Assembly (NCBI RefSeq): GCF_014202755.1
Contig: NZ_JACHHK010000002.1
Span: 310,001 to 374,000, forward strand
Source of the DNA: Catenisphaera adipataccumulans
GTDB lineage: Bacteria; Bacillota_I; Bacilli_A; Erysipelotrichales; Erysipelotrichaceae
Reading direction: 5' to 3'
Length of the DNA stretch: 64,000 bases
Part shown: piece after piece, positions 9,221-18,678 of the stretch
How positions within the stretch are numbered: position 1 is the first letter of the stretch
How the letters are laid out: each line of letters opens with the position of its first letter
Notes under the pieces: generated by a model
What the model was told of the DNA's origin: nothing
Database searches by the model: none
The model's input: only the letters and a program-made list of their open reading frames with translations
Position numbers and translations under genes: made by a program

Positions 9221-10303
9221 ATGCGTTATATGAAAGGTGTCGTCATCGAAGGAAAAAATAAAATGGCGGTCAGCGACCATTGTCCGGTACCGGAACCGGA
9301 AAACATTGTTCCCACCGGTGCTTTGATCAAACCAATGATTTGGTCACCTTGTACCAGTGATGCCCATTTATGTGCCACGGGAGCAGCCAGTCTGCCTTAT
9401 TTGGTCGGCAAAGCAGTCGGTCATGAAATGTGCGGCGTGATCAAGGCCGTGGGCAGCGATGTACATGATTTCAAAGTAGGGGATCCGGTCATTGTTTGTG
9501 CCGTCATGCCGGTATGGCGTTCCTTGGAAGCACAGGACGGCCAGGCTAAACAGCGTCAGGACAATATGTATGCGGGAATCGATTATCCGGACCGCGGCGG
9601 TTCGTTTGTCGAAGAATATTACATCCGTGATGCGGATATGAATCTGGCGAAGATCCCGGAAGGCGTCACGATGGAACAGGCGGTGATGGTGCCGGATATG
9701 ATGTGTACGGCTTTCGAGGGCGTACAGGCACTGAATATGAAATTCGGACAGTCCGTGGCCATATTGGGCATCGGTCCGGTCGGATTGATGGCTGTGCGGG
9801 CAGCCGTCCTGCAGGGAGCCGGGTCGATCTATGCGATCGGTTCGCGGCCGATCTGTTTTGATGTTGCCAAGCAATACGGTGCGACAAAATGCATCGATTA
9901 TCACAATGAAGATTATATCGATCAGATTCTTGCCGACAATCACGGTCCGGTCGACAATGTGGTATTGTGCGGCGGTACGGAAAAAGAGTTAAGCAAAGGT
10001 CTGCAGATGCTGAAAAACGGCGGAACTTTGGTAAATTTATCCGCGTATTTCGGCAATTCATCCATTCCGATCGAACCGGCGGTCTGGGGATTCGGTTACG
10101 GTGATAAAACAATCAAGGGTGTCGGCTGCGGCGGCGGACGTGTACTGCTGAGCCGGATGGCCAATCTGATTCAAACAGGTCGGGTCGAGCCAGAAAAATT
10201 GATCACTCACCGCTTTCATGGACTGGATCAGATCCCGGCAGCCATGGATCTGTTCCTCAATCATGATCGAACGCTGATCAAACCGGTGATCTACAATGAC
10301 TGA
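9221..10303 (+). CDS. NADP-dependent secondary-alcohol (isopropanol-type) dehydrogenase
   Basis: A 360-residue zinc-dependent medium-chain dehydrogenase strongly resembling the Clostridium beijerinckii/Thermoanaerobacter brockii secondary alcohol dehydrogenases. Catalytic zinc ligands Cys44 (SPCTSD), His68-Glu69 (GHE) and Asp159 (MVPDMM) match that family, and the NADP-selecting GSRP motif (Ser208, Arg209) follows the GIGPVG nucleotide loop. The four-cysteine structural zinc lobe is absent, as in that family. RBS AAGGAGG lies upstream. It is third in the esterase operon and overlaps the following lipoprotein gene by 8 bases. Likely reaction: reversible reduction of a small ketone. Confidence 0.9.
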   Translation: MRYMKGVVIEGKNKMAVSDHCPVPEPENIVPTGALIKPMIWSPCTSDAHLCATGAASLPYLVGKAVGHEMCGVIKAVGSDVHDFKVGDPVIVCAVMPVWRSLEAQDGQAKQRQDNMYAGIDYPDRGGSFVEEYYIRDADMNLAKIPEGVTMEQAVMVPDMMCTAFEGVQALNMKFGQSVAILGIGPVGLMAVRAAVLQGAGSIYAIGSRPICFDVAKQYGATKCIDYHNEDYIDQILADNHGPVDNVVLCGGTEKELSKGLQMLKNGGTLVNLSAYFGNSSIPIEPAVWGFGYGDKTIKGVGCGGGRVLLSRMANLIQTGRVEPEKLITHRFHGLDQIPAAMDLFLNHDRTLIKPVIYND

Positions 10304-12149
10304 TTTATTTCGAAAAGTCGGTGCGGTTTGTTTAGCCGTTGTTCTGCTGCTGTCCGGCTGCACGCAGACCGCTGCCGAGTCCGGACACTTTACAAAAGAT
10401 ACATCGATCCAGGAAGTCATCAATGATAAGGCGTTTGACAATTACGGCCGCCTGATGTTTCCGACGGACGACAACTATTACAGCGGAGATACATTGGGGG
10501 ATCTGCAGCTGACATGGTATAACAACATCAATCCCGATAAAACAGTGGAAATCGTCAATTATTTCTACGATCAAGTACAGCAGGACCAGCGTATTTTTTA
10601 TCCGATTTATTCCAAGAGCGAACGGAAGGCGGATCCGGAAAAAGCGGACACCGGTATTTTCTTTTTCCGCGGACAGTCCGGCGCAAAGACGGCCGTCGTC
10701 AATGCGGGCGGCGGGTTTGCGTATGTCGGTGCCATGCAGGATAGTTTCCCGGTGGCCTTGGAGTTATCAAAGAAAGGATACAACGCGATCGCGCTGATCT
10801 ATCGGCCGGAAGAAGAAACGGCATATGAAGATTTAGCGTATGCGATCACCTGGCTGCGAAAACATGCGGATGAGCTGCAGATCGATATGACGGATTATTC
10901 ACTTTGGGGCGGTTCAGCCGGTGCACGAATGGCCAATCGGGTCGGTACCGACGGCACGGCATCATTCGACGAACCTGCTTCCCCGCAGCCGGCAGCCGTG
11001 ATCACGCAGTATACCGGATTGAGCGAAGTGACAGGAAAGGAACCGCCGACCTATGCGAATGTCGGTACGGATGACAGCATCGCCGATGCCGAAACAATGA
11101 CAGAACGCATCGATGCGATCAAGGAAAACGGCACCGATGCGGAAATTGAAGTATTCAAAGGATTGGAACATGGTTTTGGTTTAGGCGAAGGCACGGCAGC
11201 AGAAGGCTGGGTCGATCATGCGGTCTCATTCTGGAAAAAACATATGACAACAGAGGATATAGTTGCTTCCGCCGTGAACATTCCCGACTCGATCCGTAAG
11301 ATCCCGCGTCGTTACTTTCGTCAGGCCCGCCAGCAGGGTACATTAGAAGATCTGAATTATCAGACGTGGGAATCCTTTTCGTATGAAGAGCATCAAACAC
11401 GGCTGAACAAACATGCGGTGGTCTACTTGCCGTATCAGTATGATCCCAGTCAGCAGTACGATGTATTTTATTTGATGCACGGCGGCTGGAGCAATGAGAA
11501 CAGCCTGCTGGGCAGTCCCGGTTCTCCTTCAGAATTTAAGAACGTCCTTGATCATGCGATCCAGGAAGGCAAACTGCGCCCGATGATCATTGTCTGCCCC
11601 ACCTATAACAACACCAATGAAAACGGCCAGGATTCAGATGACTTTTCACTGGCGCTGCAGCTGACCGATCAGTTTCATAACGAATTAACGAATGATTTGA
11701 TGCCGGCTGTTGAAAGCAAGTATAGTACGTATGCCGAAGAGCCGACACCGGCAGGATTTGCGGCGTCGCGGGATCATCGCGGATTCGGCGGATTTTCCAT
11801 GGGATCCGTTGCCACCTGGCATACGTTCCAATACAATTTGGACGACTTCCGTTATTTTCTGCCGATGAGCTGCGGAACCGATTTAGACAATTCGGTCTTG
11901 TGGCAGGATGCAGAAAATCGGGATCCAGGCGATTACTTTGTCTTTATTATGACCGGCACAAAAGATTTTGCGTATTCGTATGAACAGGAGCGTCATCAGG
12001 CGATGGAAGATTCCGGTGTGTTTACGGATATTGACCAACAAAGTAACGGCAACTTTGCGTATCGCGTGAAAAAAGGCTACGATCACGATGCGACCGCAGC
12101 CGAAGAATATACATATAACGGATTGACGGCGTTCTTTCCGTCCTCATAA
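10296..12149 (+). CDS. Lipoprotein with two esterase/hydrolase domains
   Basis: The N-terminus is a lipoprotein signal with lipobox LSGC (Cys22), so the mature protein should sit on the outer face of the membrane. Residues about 115-315 form a BD-FAE/acetyl-xylan-esterase-like alpha/beta hydrolase with nucleophile Ser207 (GGSAGA), Asp259 or 260 (VGTDD) and His292 (EHGFG). Residues about 345-617 form a CE1-type esterase with Ser501 (GGFSMGS), homologous to the cytosolic esterase at 8314. The start overlaps the dehydrogenase stop by 8 bases. The double-domain surface enzyme probably removes acyl groups from a polysaccharide or ester outside the cell; this role is inferred. Confidence 0.88.
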   Translation: MTDLFRKVGAVCLAVVLLLSGCTQTAAESGHFTKDTSIQEVINDKAFDNYGRLMFPTDDNYYSGDTLGDLQLTWYNNINPDKTVEIVNYFYDQVQQDQRIFYPIYSKSERKADPEKADTGIFFFRGQSGAKTAVVNAGGGFAYVGAMQDSFPVALELSKKGYNAIALIYRPEEETAYEDLAYAITWLRKHADELQIDMTDYSLWGGSAGARMANRVGTDGTASFDEPASPQPAAVITQYTGLSEVTGKEPPTYANVGTDDSIADAETMTERIDAIKENGTDAEIEVFKGLEHGFGLGEGTAAEGWVDHAVSFWKKHMTTEDIVASAVNIPDSIRKIPRRYFRQARQQGTLEDLNYQTWESFSYEEHQTRLNKHAVVYLPYQYDPSQQYDVFYLMHGGWSNENSLLGSPGSPSEFKNVLDHAIQEGKLRPMIIVCPTYNNTNENGQDSDDFSLALQLTDQFHNELTNDLMPAVESKYSTYAEEPTPAGFAASRDHRGFGGFSMGSVATWHTFQYNLDDFRYFLPMSCGTDLDNSVLWQDAENRDPGDYFVFIMTGTKDFAYSYEQERHQAMEDSGVFTDIDQQSNGNFAYRVKKGYDHDATAAEEYTYNGLTAFFPSS

Positions 12150-12150
12150 G

Positions 12151-12177
12151 ACAGGCTTGAAAAAGCCTGTTTTTTTT
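12151..12177 (+). terminator. Terminator of the esterase operon
   Basis: ACAGGCTT (12151-12158), GAAA loop, AAGCCTGT (12163-12170), then eight T. The T-run overlaps the stop codon of the convergent DUF2207 gene. Confidence 0.88.
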
Positions 12178-14065
12178 ACCAGGCGCCTCCGCCTCCGCCG
12201 CCGAAACCGCCGCCGGAGAAGCCGCCGCCGGAGAAACCGCCGCCGCCAGTTGTATCGCCGCCGCTCTGGATGAGGGCACTGTTCATCTGGTGCGTGTAGG
12301 TGTGGAACAACGAACTGTACCATATTGAACTATAAACCATGCCCGAATCATAGCCGTCGTACCAATCCGGCTTTCCGATCTGGATCTCTTCAAACTTCTT
12401 GGCCCAGGTCTTATCCATGCCCATGACATAGGCATACGGCATGATATGGAAGAAATATTCCGGATCCTGATCCGAGAGGGCTTTCAGACGGTCGTATTCT
12501 GCCGTTTCGATGAAACGGCGGAAGCCCAGTATCTTGCCCATCAATTCCGCGCCATGTTTGGTCAGGGAACGCATGAAGACGGAGCAGAGCACCATGATCA
12601 CATAAGCAGCCACGCATCCGATAGCGGCAGCTGCGCTGACCCAGGCGAAGATAAAACTGCCGAAGATGCCGCCGCCGATCACGAGCAGTACGATGCCGAT
12701 CGTGCGGATGATTCCGATCTTGGCTTTGGTCATGCTTTTTCGGCGGTCAAAGGTCATATTGACCATCACTAAACCAAAGATGGACGGCAGCAGTACAATG
12801 ATCGGTAAGAAGATACAAAGAAATGTAGTATAGGAATAATATCCGGTGACAAACGATACGATCAAGATCATGAGCGCAAACAGCACATAGGTCAAGCCGC
12901 GGCAGAAGTTGGCCTGCTTATTGTAGATTTGATCGTCGCCGGCAAATTGTTCCTTCACTTTCTCTTTGGTGTTTTCAACGATTTTTCCAAAACTGTCCGG
13001 CAGATTGCTCAAGTCTTTGGTTTTTTTACTATTGAAAAGATGTTTATAAAAATACCGACTGAATTTTGGATCTTTTGGATCCGCTTCTGTTTTTTTGATC
13101 AGCACAAGGTGATCTTCTTCTTTCTCTTCGATGCTCAGGTAACCGCGGTCGGCATAATACATGATCATCGAAAGCACATCTTTGTTTTCCGCACTGCCGT
13201 CGATAATATAACCAATTTCACAAGGGGTCATGCCTTCCGGCGGTTCGAATTCAACGGTCTCCACGATTTGCGGATCGCGTCCGTACTTAAACCAAAGCAC
13301 AGCGGCTACGGCCGGGATGATCGTAATCGCCATCCAAAGATATTTGATCGAACTGGCCCGGCTAGGCGGATCGACCCAGTATCCTTCCGGCAGATCCGCT
13401 TTCACAGTGGCACCGACACCGGACGGCACATTATCCCCCATTAAAATGATCGTTTTATTTTCCTTATCGATCGTCTGCGTAAAATAGTCGGAAATGGGAT
13501 CCTCTGCTCCGTAGCTGCCGCTGTAGAATTCCAGATCGTCCCAGTCCATCGATTTTGGCAGGGTCAACGTGCTCGTGACCGTACCGACGGACGTCTCCCA
13601 GTCCGTCGGGAACAGATCGTAGGATAGATAATCATTTATTTTAGAATCGTCTTTGTAGCAGACCAGATCGTAGCTGATATGATAGGTGTGTTCACCGGTG
13701 ACGGTTTTATCTTCATCCCCGATGCGCAGGACCTTGTAACCAGATCCATATTCGGACTCGGTAGAAGTATTGAGCGGATCATCACCGGCATTTTCATTGG
13801 TGACAATATACTGCTTTTCTGAATATGGGATATAGCGATAGATGCCATGATGGGCATGAGAACCAAAGTCGACCACGATGGTTTCCTTTACATGCATCGT
13901 ATGGTTCTTGGCAACCGTGGTATGGATGGTGAAACTTTCGGTCGTATAGTTGGCACTTTCATCCGCATAGATCTGCCCGCCGGCCTGCAGCGGCGCAAAA
14001 AAACAAAACAAAAACGCGAGAAAGATCGCGGCGGAGAATCGCAAAAATTGTCGGATCCTGGTCAT
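12176..14065 (-). CDS. DUF2207 family membrane protein
   Basis: A 629-residue protein with an N-terminal signal sequence (FLAFLFCFFAPLQAG), an extracellular DUF2207 domain beginning with the typical V.ETIVVDFG..HHGIYRYIPY pattern, a membrane segment near residue 245, a cytosolic domain, two or more further membrane segments around 400-500 and a C-terminal Gly/Ser/Phe-rich tail (GGGFSGGGFGGGG). The same architecture is seen in YciQ-like proteins; function is not known. RBS AGGAGGG precedes the ATG on the minus strand. It is monocistronic and separated from uvrA-like gene by 164 bases. Confidence 0.88.
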   Translation of the reverse strand: MTRIRQFLRFSAAIFLAFLFCFFAPLQAGGQIYADESANYTTESFTIHTTVAKNHTMHVKETIVVDFGSHAHHGIYRYIPYSEKQYIVTNENAGDDPLNTSTESEYGSGYKVLRIGDEDKTVTGEHTYHISYDLVCYKDDSKINDYLSYDLFPTDWETSVGTVTSTLTLPKSMDWDDLEFYSGSYGAEDPISDYFTQTIDKENKTIILMGDNVPSGVGATVKADLPEGYWVDPPSRASSIKYLWMAITIIPAVAAVLWFKYGRDPQIVETVEFEPPEGMTPCEIGYIIDGSAENKDVLSMIMYYADRGYLSIEEKEEDHLVLIKKTEADPKDPKFSRYFYKHLFNSKKTKDLSNLPDSFGKIVENTKEKVKEQFAGDDQIYNKQANFCRGLTYVLFALMILIVSFVTGYYSYTTFLCIFLPIIVLLPSIFGLVMVNMTFDRRKSMTKAKIGIIRTIGIVLLVIGGGIFGSFIFAWVSAAAAIGCVAAYVIMVLCSVFMRSLTKHGAELMGKILGFRRFIETAEYDRLKALSDQDPEYFFHIMPYAYVMGMDKTWAKKFEEIQIGKPDWYDGYDSGMVYSSIWYSSLFHTYTHQMNSALIQSGGDTTGGGGFSGGGFSGGGFGGGGGGAW

Positions 14066-14229
14066 AAAACCCTCCTTTGTGAAAAAGTCTCTATTCTTAA
14101 CATTAGTATACCTTCGATTTTGCGAGATGAGAAGTAAAATATAAGTAAAGAAGTACGCGCAGAAAAATGAATGCTCATAGATAAATTACGATCAAAATGA
14201 TATGGTGAACATAAAGAAAGAAGAAAAAT

Positions 14230-16722
14230 ATGAAGAAAGAAAAGAAGAACCCACCCGCCCATATCGAAGTCCGCGGTGCCCGGGTGCACAATTTGAAAAA
14301 TATTGATGTTGATATCCCGCTTTCTCAGATCACGGCGATCGCCGGGGTTTCGGGATCCGGGAAATCTTCGCTGGCTTTGGGTGTTCTGTATTCCGAAGGT
14401 TCCCGGCGGTATCTGGAGGCCTTGTCGACCTATACCCGCCGGCGCATGACTCAGGCGGAAAAAGCCGAAGTCGAGGCGGTCAACTACATTCCGGCCGCTC
14501 TGGCGCTGCATCAGCGTCCGGCGATCCCTGGTGTGCGCAGTACCTTCGGGACATCGACCGAGCTGCTGAACAGCCTGCGTTTGATGTTTTCACGGCTGGC
14601 CAGCCATCGCTGTCCGAATGGGCATTATGTTGAACCGTCGATGAACGTCGCAGCCGAAAAAGAACTGGTTTGTCCTGTCTGCGGGGCACATTTCTATGGA
14701 CCGGGCGCCGAGGAACTTGCCTTCAACAGCGGCGGTGCGTGTCCGACCTGCAGCGGCACCGGCATTGTCCGGACCGTCGATGAATCAACGCTGGTGCCGG
14801 ATGAGAATCTGAGCATCGATGAAGGCGCGGTCAAACCATGGCAGACCCTGATGTGGTCGTTGATGAAAGACATCGCCCGCGAGATGGGGGTCCGCACCGA
14901 TGTACCGTTTAAAGAACTGACACCGAAAGAACGGGATATCGTGTTCAACGGCCCGGCTGTCAAGAAAAACATTGTCTATCAGAATCAGACGACCGGCGCG
15001 ACCGGGGATATGAATTTTACGTATTTCAACGCCAAATACACGGTGGAAAATGCCCTTTCCCGCGTGAAAGACGAAAAAGGCATGAAACGGGTCGAAAAAT
15101 TCCTGAAACAGGATGTATGTCCGGATTGTCACGGGACGCGTCTGTCCGAAGCAGCGCGTGCTCCGCGGCTGTGCGGTATTTCTTTGGCCGATGCCTGCCA
15201 GATGACCTTGTCCGAACTGGATGACTGGGTCAGCGGCGTACCGGCCTGGGTGCCGGAAGCGATGCGGCCGATGGCCGAAAGCATCTGTGATTCATTTCAT
15301 CGTGTAGCCCGCCGTTTATTGGATCTCGGTCTAGGGTACCTCTCGTTGGATCGGGCGGCCTCAACGCTTTCGACCGGAGAACGGCAGCGTATGCAGCTGG
15401 CAAGAGCGGTCCGCAACCGGACGACCGGGGTGCTCTATGTACTGGATGAACCATCCATCGGTCTGCATCCGGCCAATATCGAAGGTCTGACAGGTGTCAT
15501 GGAAGATCTGGTCCGTGACGGGAATACCGTGGTGCTGGTCGATCACGATACGCAGATCTTAAAGCAGGCGGACTGGATGATCGAAATGGGACCGGGAGCC
15601 GGCGCCAAAGGCGGCACCGTCATCGCCGAAGGAACCATTGCGGATATCGAACAAGATCCATGCTCGGCCATCGGCCCATATCTCAGCGGCAGGCAGGATG
15701 TTCAGGTACGCGAACGGTGTACGCCGGCCAAACTGTTTGCGCATGGCATGATCCGCATGCAGACCAATTCGATCCATACGGTACAGCCATTGGATGTTTC
15801 CTTTCCGAAAAACCGGCTGTCTGTCGTAACGGGTGTATCAGGTTCCGGCAAGACCACGATGGTCCTGGAAAGCCTGATCCCAGGATTACAGGCAGAAGGG
15901 AAACAATTGCCGGAGCACGTGCGAACGATCGATACCGGCGGCATCAAGCAGGCCAAGCTGATCGATGCGTCTCCGATCGGCATCAACATCCGTTCGACCG
16001 TGGCAACGTATGCGAATGTGCACAACGAGCTGCGCAAGGTGTTTGCGAAAACCGAAGCGGCGCAGGCAGCCGGCTACAAGGCGGGTGACTTTTCCTATAA
16101 TACTGGGCAGTTAAAATGCCCGACCTGCGAAGGGACGGGTACGATCAGTCTGGATGTGCAGTTTCTGCCCGATGTTGCGATCACCTGCCCGGATTGTCAT
16201 GGCTCCCGGTACAGCCATCAGGCCGATGCGGTTCGCTGGACCAATGCGGCGGGCAAAGCGTATTCGCTGCCGGAATTGATGGCGATGAGCGTGGACGAAG
16301 CGCTGCAGGCTTGTCAGGGACTGCCCCTGGTGCAGCGCCGGCTGCAGGTGCTCAGTGATTTAGGACTGGGCTATCTGACGTTGGCGGAGCAGACGCCGAG
16401 TTTATCCGGCGGGGAGGCGCAGCGACTGAAACTGGCCAGTGAAATGAAAAAACCGCAGGCGGATACCCTGTTTGTGTTTGATGAACCGACCATCGGTCTG
16501 CATCCATTGGATGTGCAGACCTTGCTGCGGGTGTTCCAGCGGCTGCTGGATCATGGGGCAACGGTCATCGTGATCGAACACGATCTGGATGTGATCCGGA
16601 ATGCGGATTATATTGTCGATATGGGTCCGGGCGGCGGTCAGGAAGGCGGCCGGATCGTGGTATCCGGCACTGTTGACGAGGTACGTGCCTGCCCGGAAAG
16701 CAGGACCGGCAAATATCTTTAA
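14230..16722 (+). CDS. UvrA-like ABC ATPase (UvrA2-type excinuclease paralogue)
   Basis: An 830-residue tandem ABC ATPase of the UvrA family, shorter than the usual 930-950 residues of UvrA. It has two Walker A motifs (GVSGSGKSS at 39-47 and GVSGSGKTT), two signature motifs (LSTGERQR and LSGGEAQR), Walker B sequences VLDEPSIGLHP and VFDEPTIGLHP, and zinc-type cysteine pairs (CPVCG, CPTCSGTG, CPDCHGT, CPTCEGTG, CPDCHGS). UvrA2 proteins are often tied to resistance to DNA-binding drugs; no uvrB or uvrC is nearby. The RBS is weak (AAGAAAGAAG). The stop overlaps the stop of the convergent thioesterase. Confidence 0.9.
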   Translation: MKKEKKNPPAHIEVRGARVHNLKNIDVDIPLSQITAIAGVSGSGKSSLALGVLYSEGSRRYLEALSTYTRRRMTQAEKAEVEAVNYIPAALALHQRPAIPGVRSTFGTSTELLNSLRLMFSRLASHRCPNGHYVEPSMNVAAEKELVCPVCGAHFYGPGAEELAFNSGGACPTCSGTGIVRTVDESTLVPDENLSIDEGAVKPWQTLMWSLMKDIAREMGVRTDVPFKELTPKERDIVFNGPAVKKNIVYQNQTTGATGDMNFTYFNAKYTVENALSRVKDEKGMKRVEKFLKQDVCPDCHGTRLSEAARAPRLCGISLADACQMTLSELDDWVSGVPAWVPEAMRPMAESICDSFHRVARRLLDLGLGYLSLDRAASTLSTGERQRMQLARAVRNRTTGVLYVLDEPSIGLHPANIEGLTGVMEDLVRDGNTVVLVDHDTQILKQADWMIEMGPGAGAKGGTVIAEGTIADIEQDPCSAIGPYLSGRQDVQVRERCTPAKLFAHGMIRMQTNSIHTVQPLDVSFPKNRLSVVTGVSGSGKTTMVLESLIPGLQAEGKQLPEHVRTIDTGGIKQAKLIDASPIGINIRSTVATYANVHNELRKVFAKTEAAQAAGYKAGDFSYNTGQLKCPTCEGTGTISLDVQFLPDVAITCPDCHGSRYSHQADAVRWTNAAGKAYSLPELMAMSVDEALQACQGLPLVQRRLQVLSDLGLGYLTLAEQTPSLSGGEAQRLKLASEMKKPQADTLFVFDEPTIGLHPLDVQTLLRVFQRLLDHGATVIVIEHDLDVIRNADYIVDMGPGGGQEGGRIVVSGTVDEVRACPESRTGKYL

Positions 16723-17117
16723 CACTTACAGCCTGTACCGGTATATTGTGCGACCGCACGGCCGGTATCGTCGGTGACATCAACATTCAGGACGGTCAGG
16801 CGCCGGCCGTTTTTGATACAATAGGCATGCGCAAAGAGTTTCTGCCCATGCACACGGTTCAGGTAATTCATCGTGACAGTTTGTGAAACGGTCGGCCGGT
16901 GGATCTGATTGGCCGCGACCGCAAACGCAAAATCGGCCAGCGTAAAGATGGCACCGCCCATGACACCGCCGTTGGCGTTCTTGTGATTTTCATTCAGTAC
17001 CAGGGAGCAGGTTGCTTCGGTCTCACCGATCGTATCGATGACCATGCCGTTGATACGCGCAAAGCGATCGTCATAAAAATATTGTCGGGCTTCTTCGATT
17101 GTCTGAAATGTTCCCAT
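16719..17117 (-). CDS. PaaI-family hotdog thioesterase
   Basis: A 132-residue single hotdog domain with the PaaI signature NANGGVMGGAIFTLADFAFAVAAN, where the Asp of the ADF segment and the preceding helix form the active site of acyl-CoA thioesterases. It most likely hydrolyses an aromatic or short-chain acyl-CoA. AGAGGA precedes the ATG. Its TAA stop and the TAA of the UvrA-like gene are the two strands of one TTAA palindrome. Confidence 0.85.
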   Translation of the reverse strand: MGTFQTIEEARQYFYDDRFARINGMVIDTIGETEATCSLVLNENHKNANGGVMGGAIFTLADFAFAVAANQIHRPTVSQTVTMNYLNRVHGQKLFAHAYCIKNGRRLTVLNVDVTDDTGRAVAQYTGTGCKC

Positions 17118-17250
17118 AGGATCCTCTTTCTTTTTTTCCTATCCTACCATAAACAGGCGGAATATGAAAAAATAGCGTCCGATTTGTGAATATGTGATAC
17201 GGATAAAAAGACAGAAATTTGCTATGGTGAAATGGAAAGGAGCGAAAAAC

Positions 17251-17769
17251 ATGAAACCATCTGCTTTCAACACCAAAATTTTTAATTTATTTGATCAAAA
17301 CTGGGCCATCGTGACCGCAGGCACGCCGGATCGTTACAATTCCATGACCATCAGCTGGGGAAGCATGGGAACCATCTGGGGCGCACCGAATCATGGTCGG
17401 CCCATCGTGACGGTGTACATCAATCCGCTGCGCTATACCTATGAAGTTTTAAATGAAAGCGATCGTTTTACGGTCAGCTTTTTCCCGAAAGCCAATCGTC
17501 CGGATCTGATCCTCATGGGCACCCGCACCGGCCGGTTCGGTGATACGAAAAAAGGCACCAATCTGACACCGGTCTTTGATGACGGGTTTGTCTATTATCG
17601 GGAATCGATCTTAACGTTTGAATGTGAGAAACTGTATCAGCAGACGCTGGATAAAAAACAAATTCCGGCTTCGATCGCGGATGCCTTCTATGCCCCGGAG
17701 GAGCAGGCGCACCGCATGTATATCGGCGAAGTCAAGAAGATCATTGAAAAAGGAGAAGAAGATGAATAA
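17251..17769 (+). CDS. Flavin reductase-like domain protein
   Basis: A 172-residue FMN-binding split-barrel protein of the flavin reductase type (FNLFDQNWAIVTAGTPDRYNSMTISWG, then RPIVTVYINPLRYT and SFFPK). The start at 17251 is preceded by AAAGGAG with 8 bases spacing; an upstream in-frame ATG at 17194 has no RBS. It shares an operon with the aldo/keto reductase that starts inside its last codons (8-base overlap), so the two are translationally coupled. The electron acceptor is unknown. Confidence 0.87.
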   Translation: MKPSAFNTKIFNLFDQNWAIVTAGTPDRYNSMTISWGSMGTIWGAPNHGRPIVTVYINPLRYTYEVLNESDRFTVSFFPKANRPDLILMGTRTGRFGDTKKGTNLTPVFDDGFVYYRESILTFECEKLYQQTLDKKQIPASIADAFYAPEEQAHRMYIGEVKKIIEKGEEDE

Positions 17770-18610
17770 ATTAACAGATGTTTATACACTGCGCAATGGC
17801 GTAAAAATTCCGTGTGTCGGCTTCGGCACCTGGCGGATCCCGGACGGGGAAACGGCGGTCAATGCCGTCAAAGCCGCCGTGCAGGCTGGATACCGTCATA
17901 TTGATACGGCTGCAGTTTACCACAATGAAAAAAGCGTGGGCAAGGGAATCGAGGAGTGCGGCGTACCGCGGGAGCAGTTGTTTGTCACCAGTAAAGTCTG
18001 GAATACCGAACGCGGGTACGATAAAACCATCGCGGCTTTTGAGAAGACCTTGAACGACTTGCAGCTGGATTATCTGGATCTGTATTTGATCCACTGGCCG
18101 GCAGCCGCGCATCAGTTTGAGAACTGGGAAGCTATCAATGTCGATACCTGGAAAGCGATGACCGAACTGTATCAGGCCGGCAAGATCCGTGCCATCGGGG
18201 TTTCTAACTTCCTGCCGCATCATTTGAAGGCATTGATGGAAACCGAAGTGCCGCCGATGGTCGATCAGATCGAGTACCATCCGGGTTTCTGCCGTAAAGA
18301 GACGGTGGATTTCTGCAAAGCCCATGATATCTTGGTGGAAGCGTGGAGCCCGCTGGGCGCCGGCAAGATGCTTCAGAACGAACAACTGATCAAAATGGCC
18401 GGCCGTTATCATAAGTCCACGGCGCAGGTCGTGCTGCGCTGGGTCATCCAGAACGGTGTGCTGCCGCTGACACGCTCTGTCACACCGGCACACATTGTCG
18501 AAAATGCGGATTTGTTTGATTTTGAACTGTCCGATGAAGATATGAAATTCATCAATGAGATGCCATATTTTGCGGGTTCCGGCAATGATCCGGACCGCGT
18601 CGATTTCTAA
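17762..18610 (+). CDS. Aldo/keto reductase (2,5-diketogluconate reductase type)
   Basis: A 282-residue AKR5-like reductase. Visible motifs are GFGTWRIPDG, the catalytic Asp and Tyr in HIDTAAVYHNE, Lys in TSKVWN, His in LYLIHWP, and the NADP-binding end (PLTRSVTPAHIVEN). The start codon follows GGAGAAG inside the flavin reductase gene. Likely a broad carbonyl reductase that uses NADPH; coupling with a flavin protein suggests shared redox duty. A 282-residue open frame on the opposite strand here looks like a by-product of codon use. Confidence 0.9.
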   Translation: MNKLTDVYTLRNGVKIPCVGFGTWRIPDGETAVNAVKAAVQAGYRHIDTAAVYHNEKSVGKGIEECGVPREQLFVTSKVWNTERGYDKTIAAFEKTLNDLQLDYLDLYLIHWPAAAHQFENWEAINVDTWKAMTELYQAGKIRAIGVSNFLPHHLKALMETEVPPMVDQIEYHPGFCRKETVDFCKAHDILVEAWSPLGAGKMLQNEQLIKMAGRYHKSTAQVVLRWVIQNGVLPLTRSVTPAHIVENADLFDFELSDEDMKFINEMPYFAGSGNDPDRVDF

Positions 18611-18678
18611 CGTGAGCATTTGAATTACGATTCGCCTTTCTTTATGCGATGATGAAAGCAGAGAAAGGAGATGATTTC

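Noticed and set aside
14230-16722. Main excinuclease UvrA
   Set aside because: Length of 830 residues, missing segments of the canonical protein and lack of uvrB nearby fit a UvrA2-type paralogue better.
17771-18619. A 282-codon open frame on the minus strand opposite the aldo/keto reductase
   Set aside because: The plus-strand gene has the full catalytic tetrad and an RBS; the antisense frame is rich in His, Arg and Gln as expected from shadow reading.
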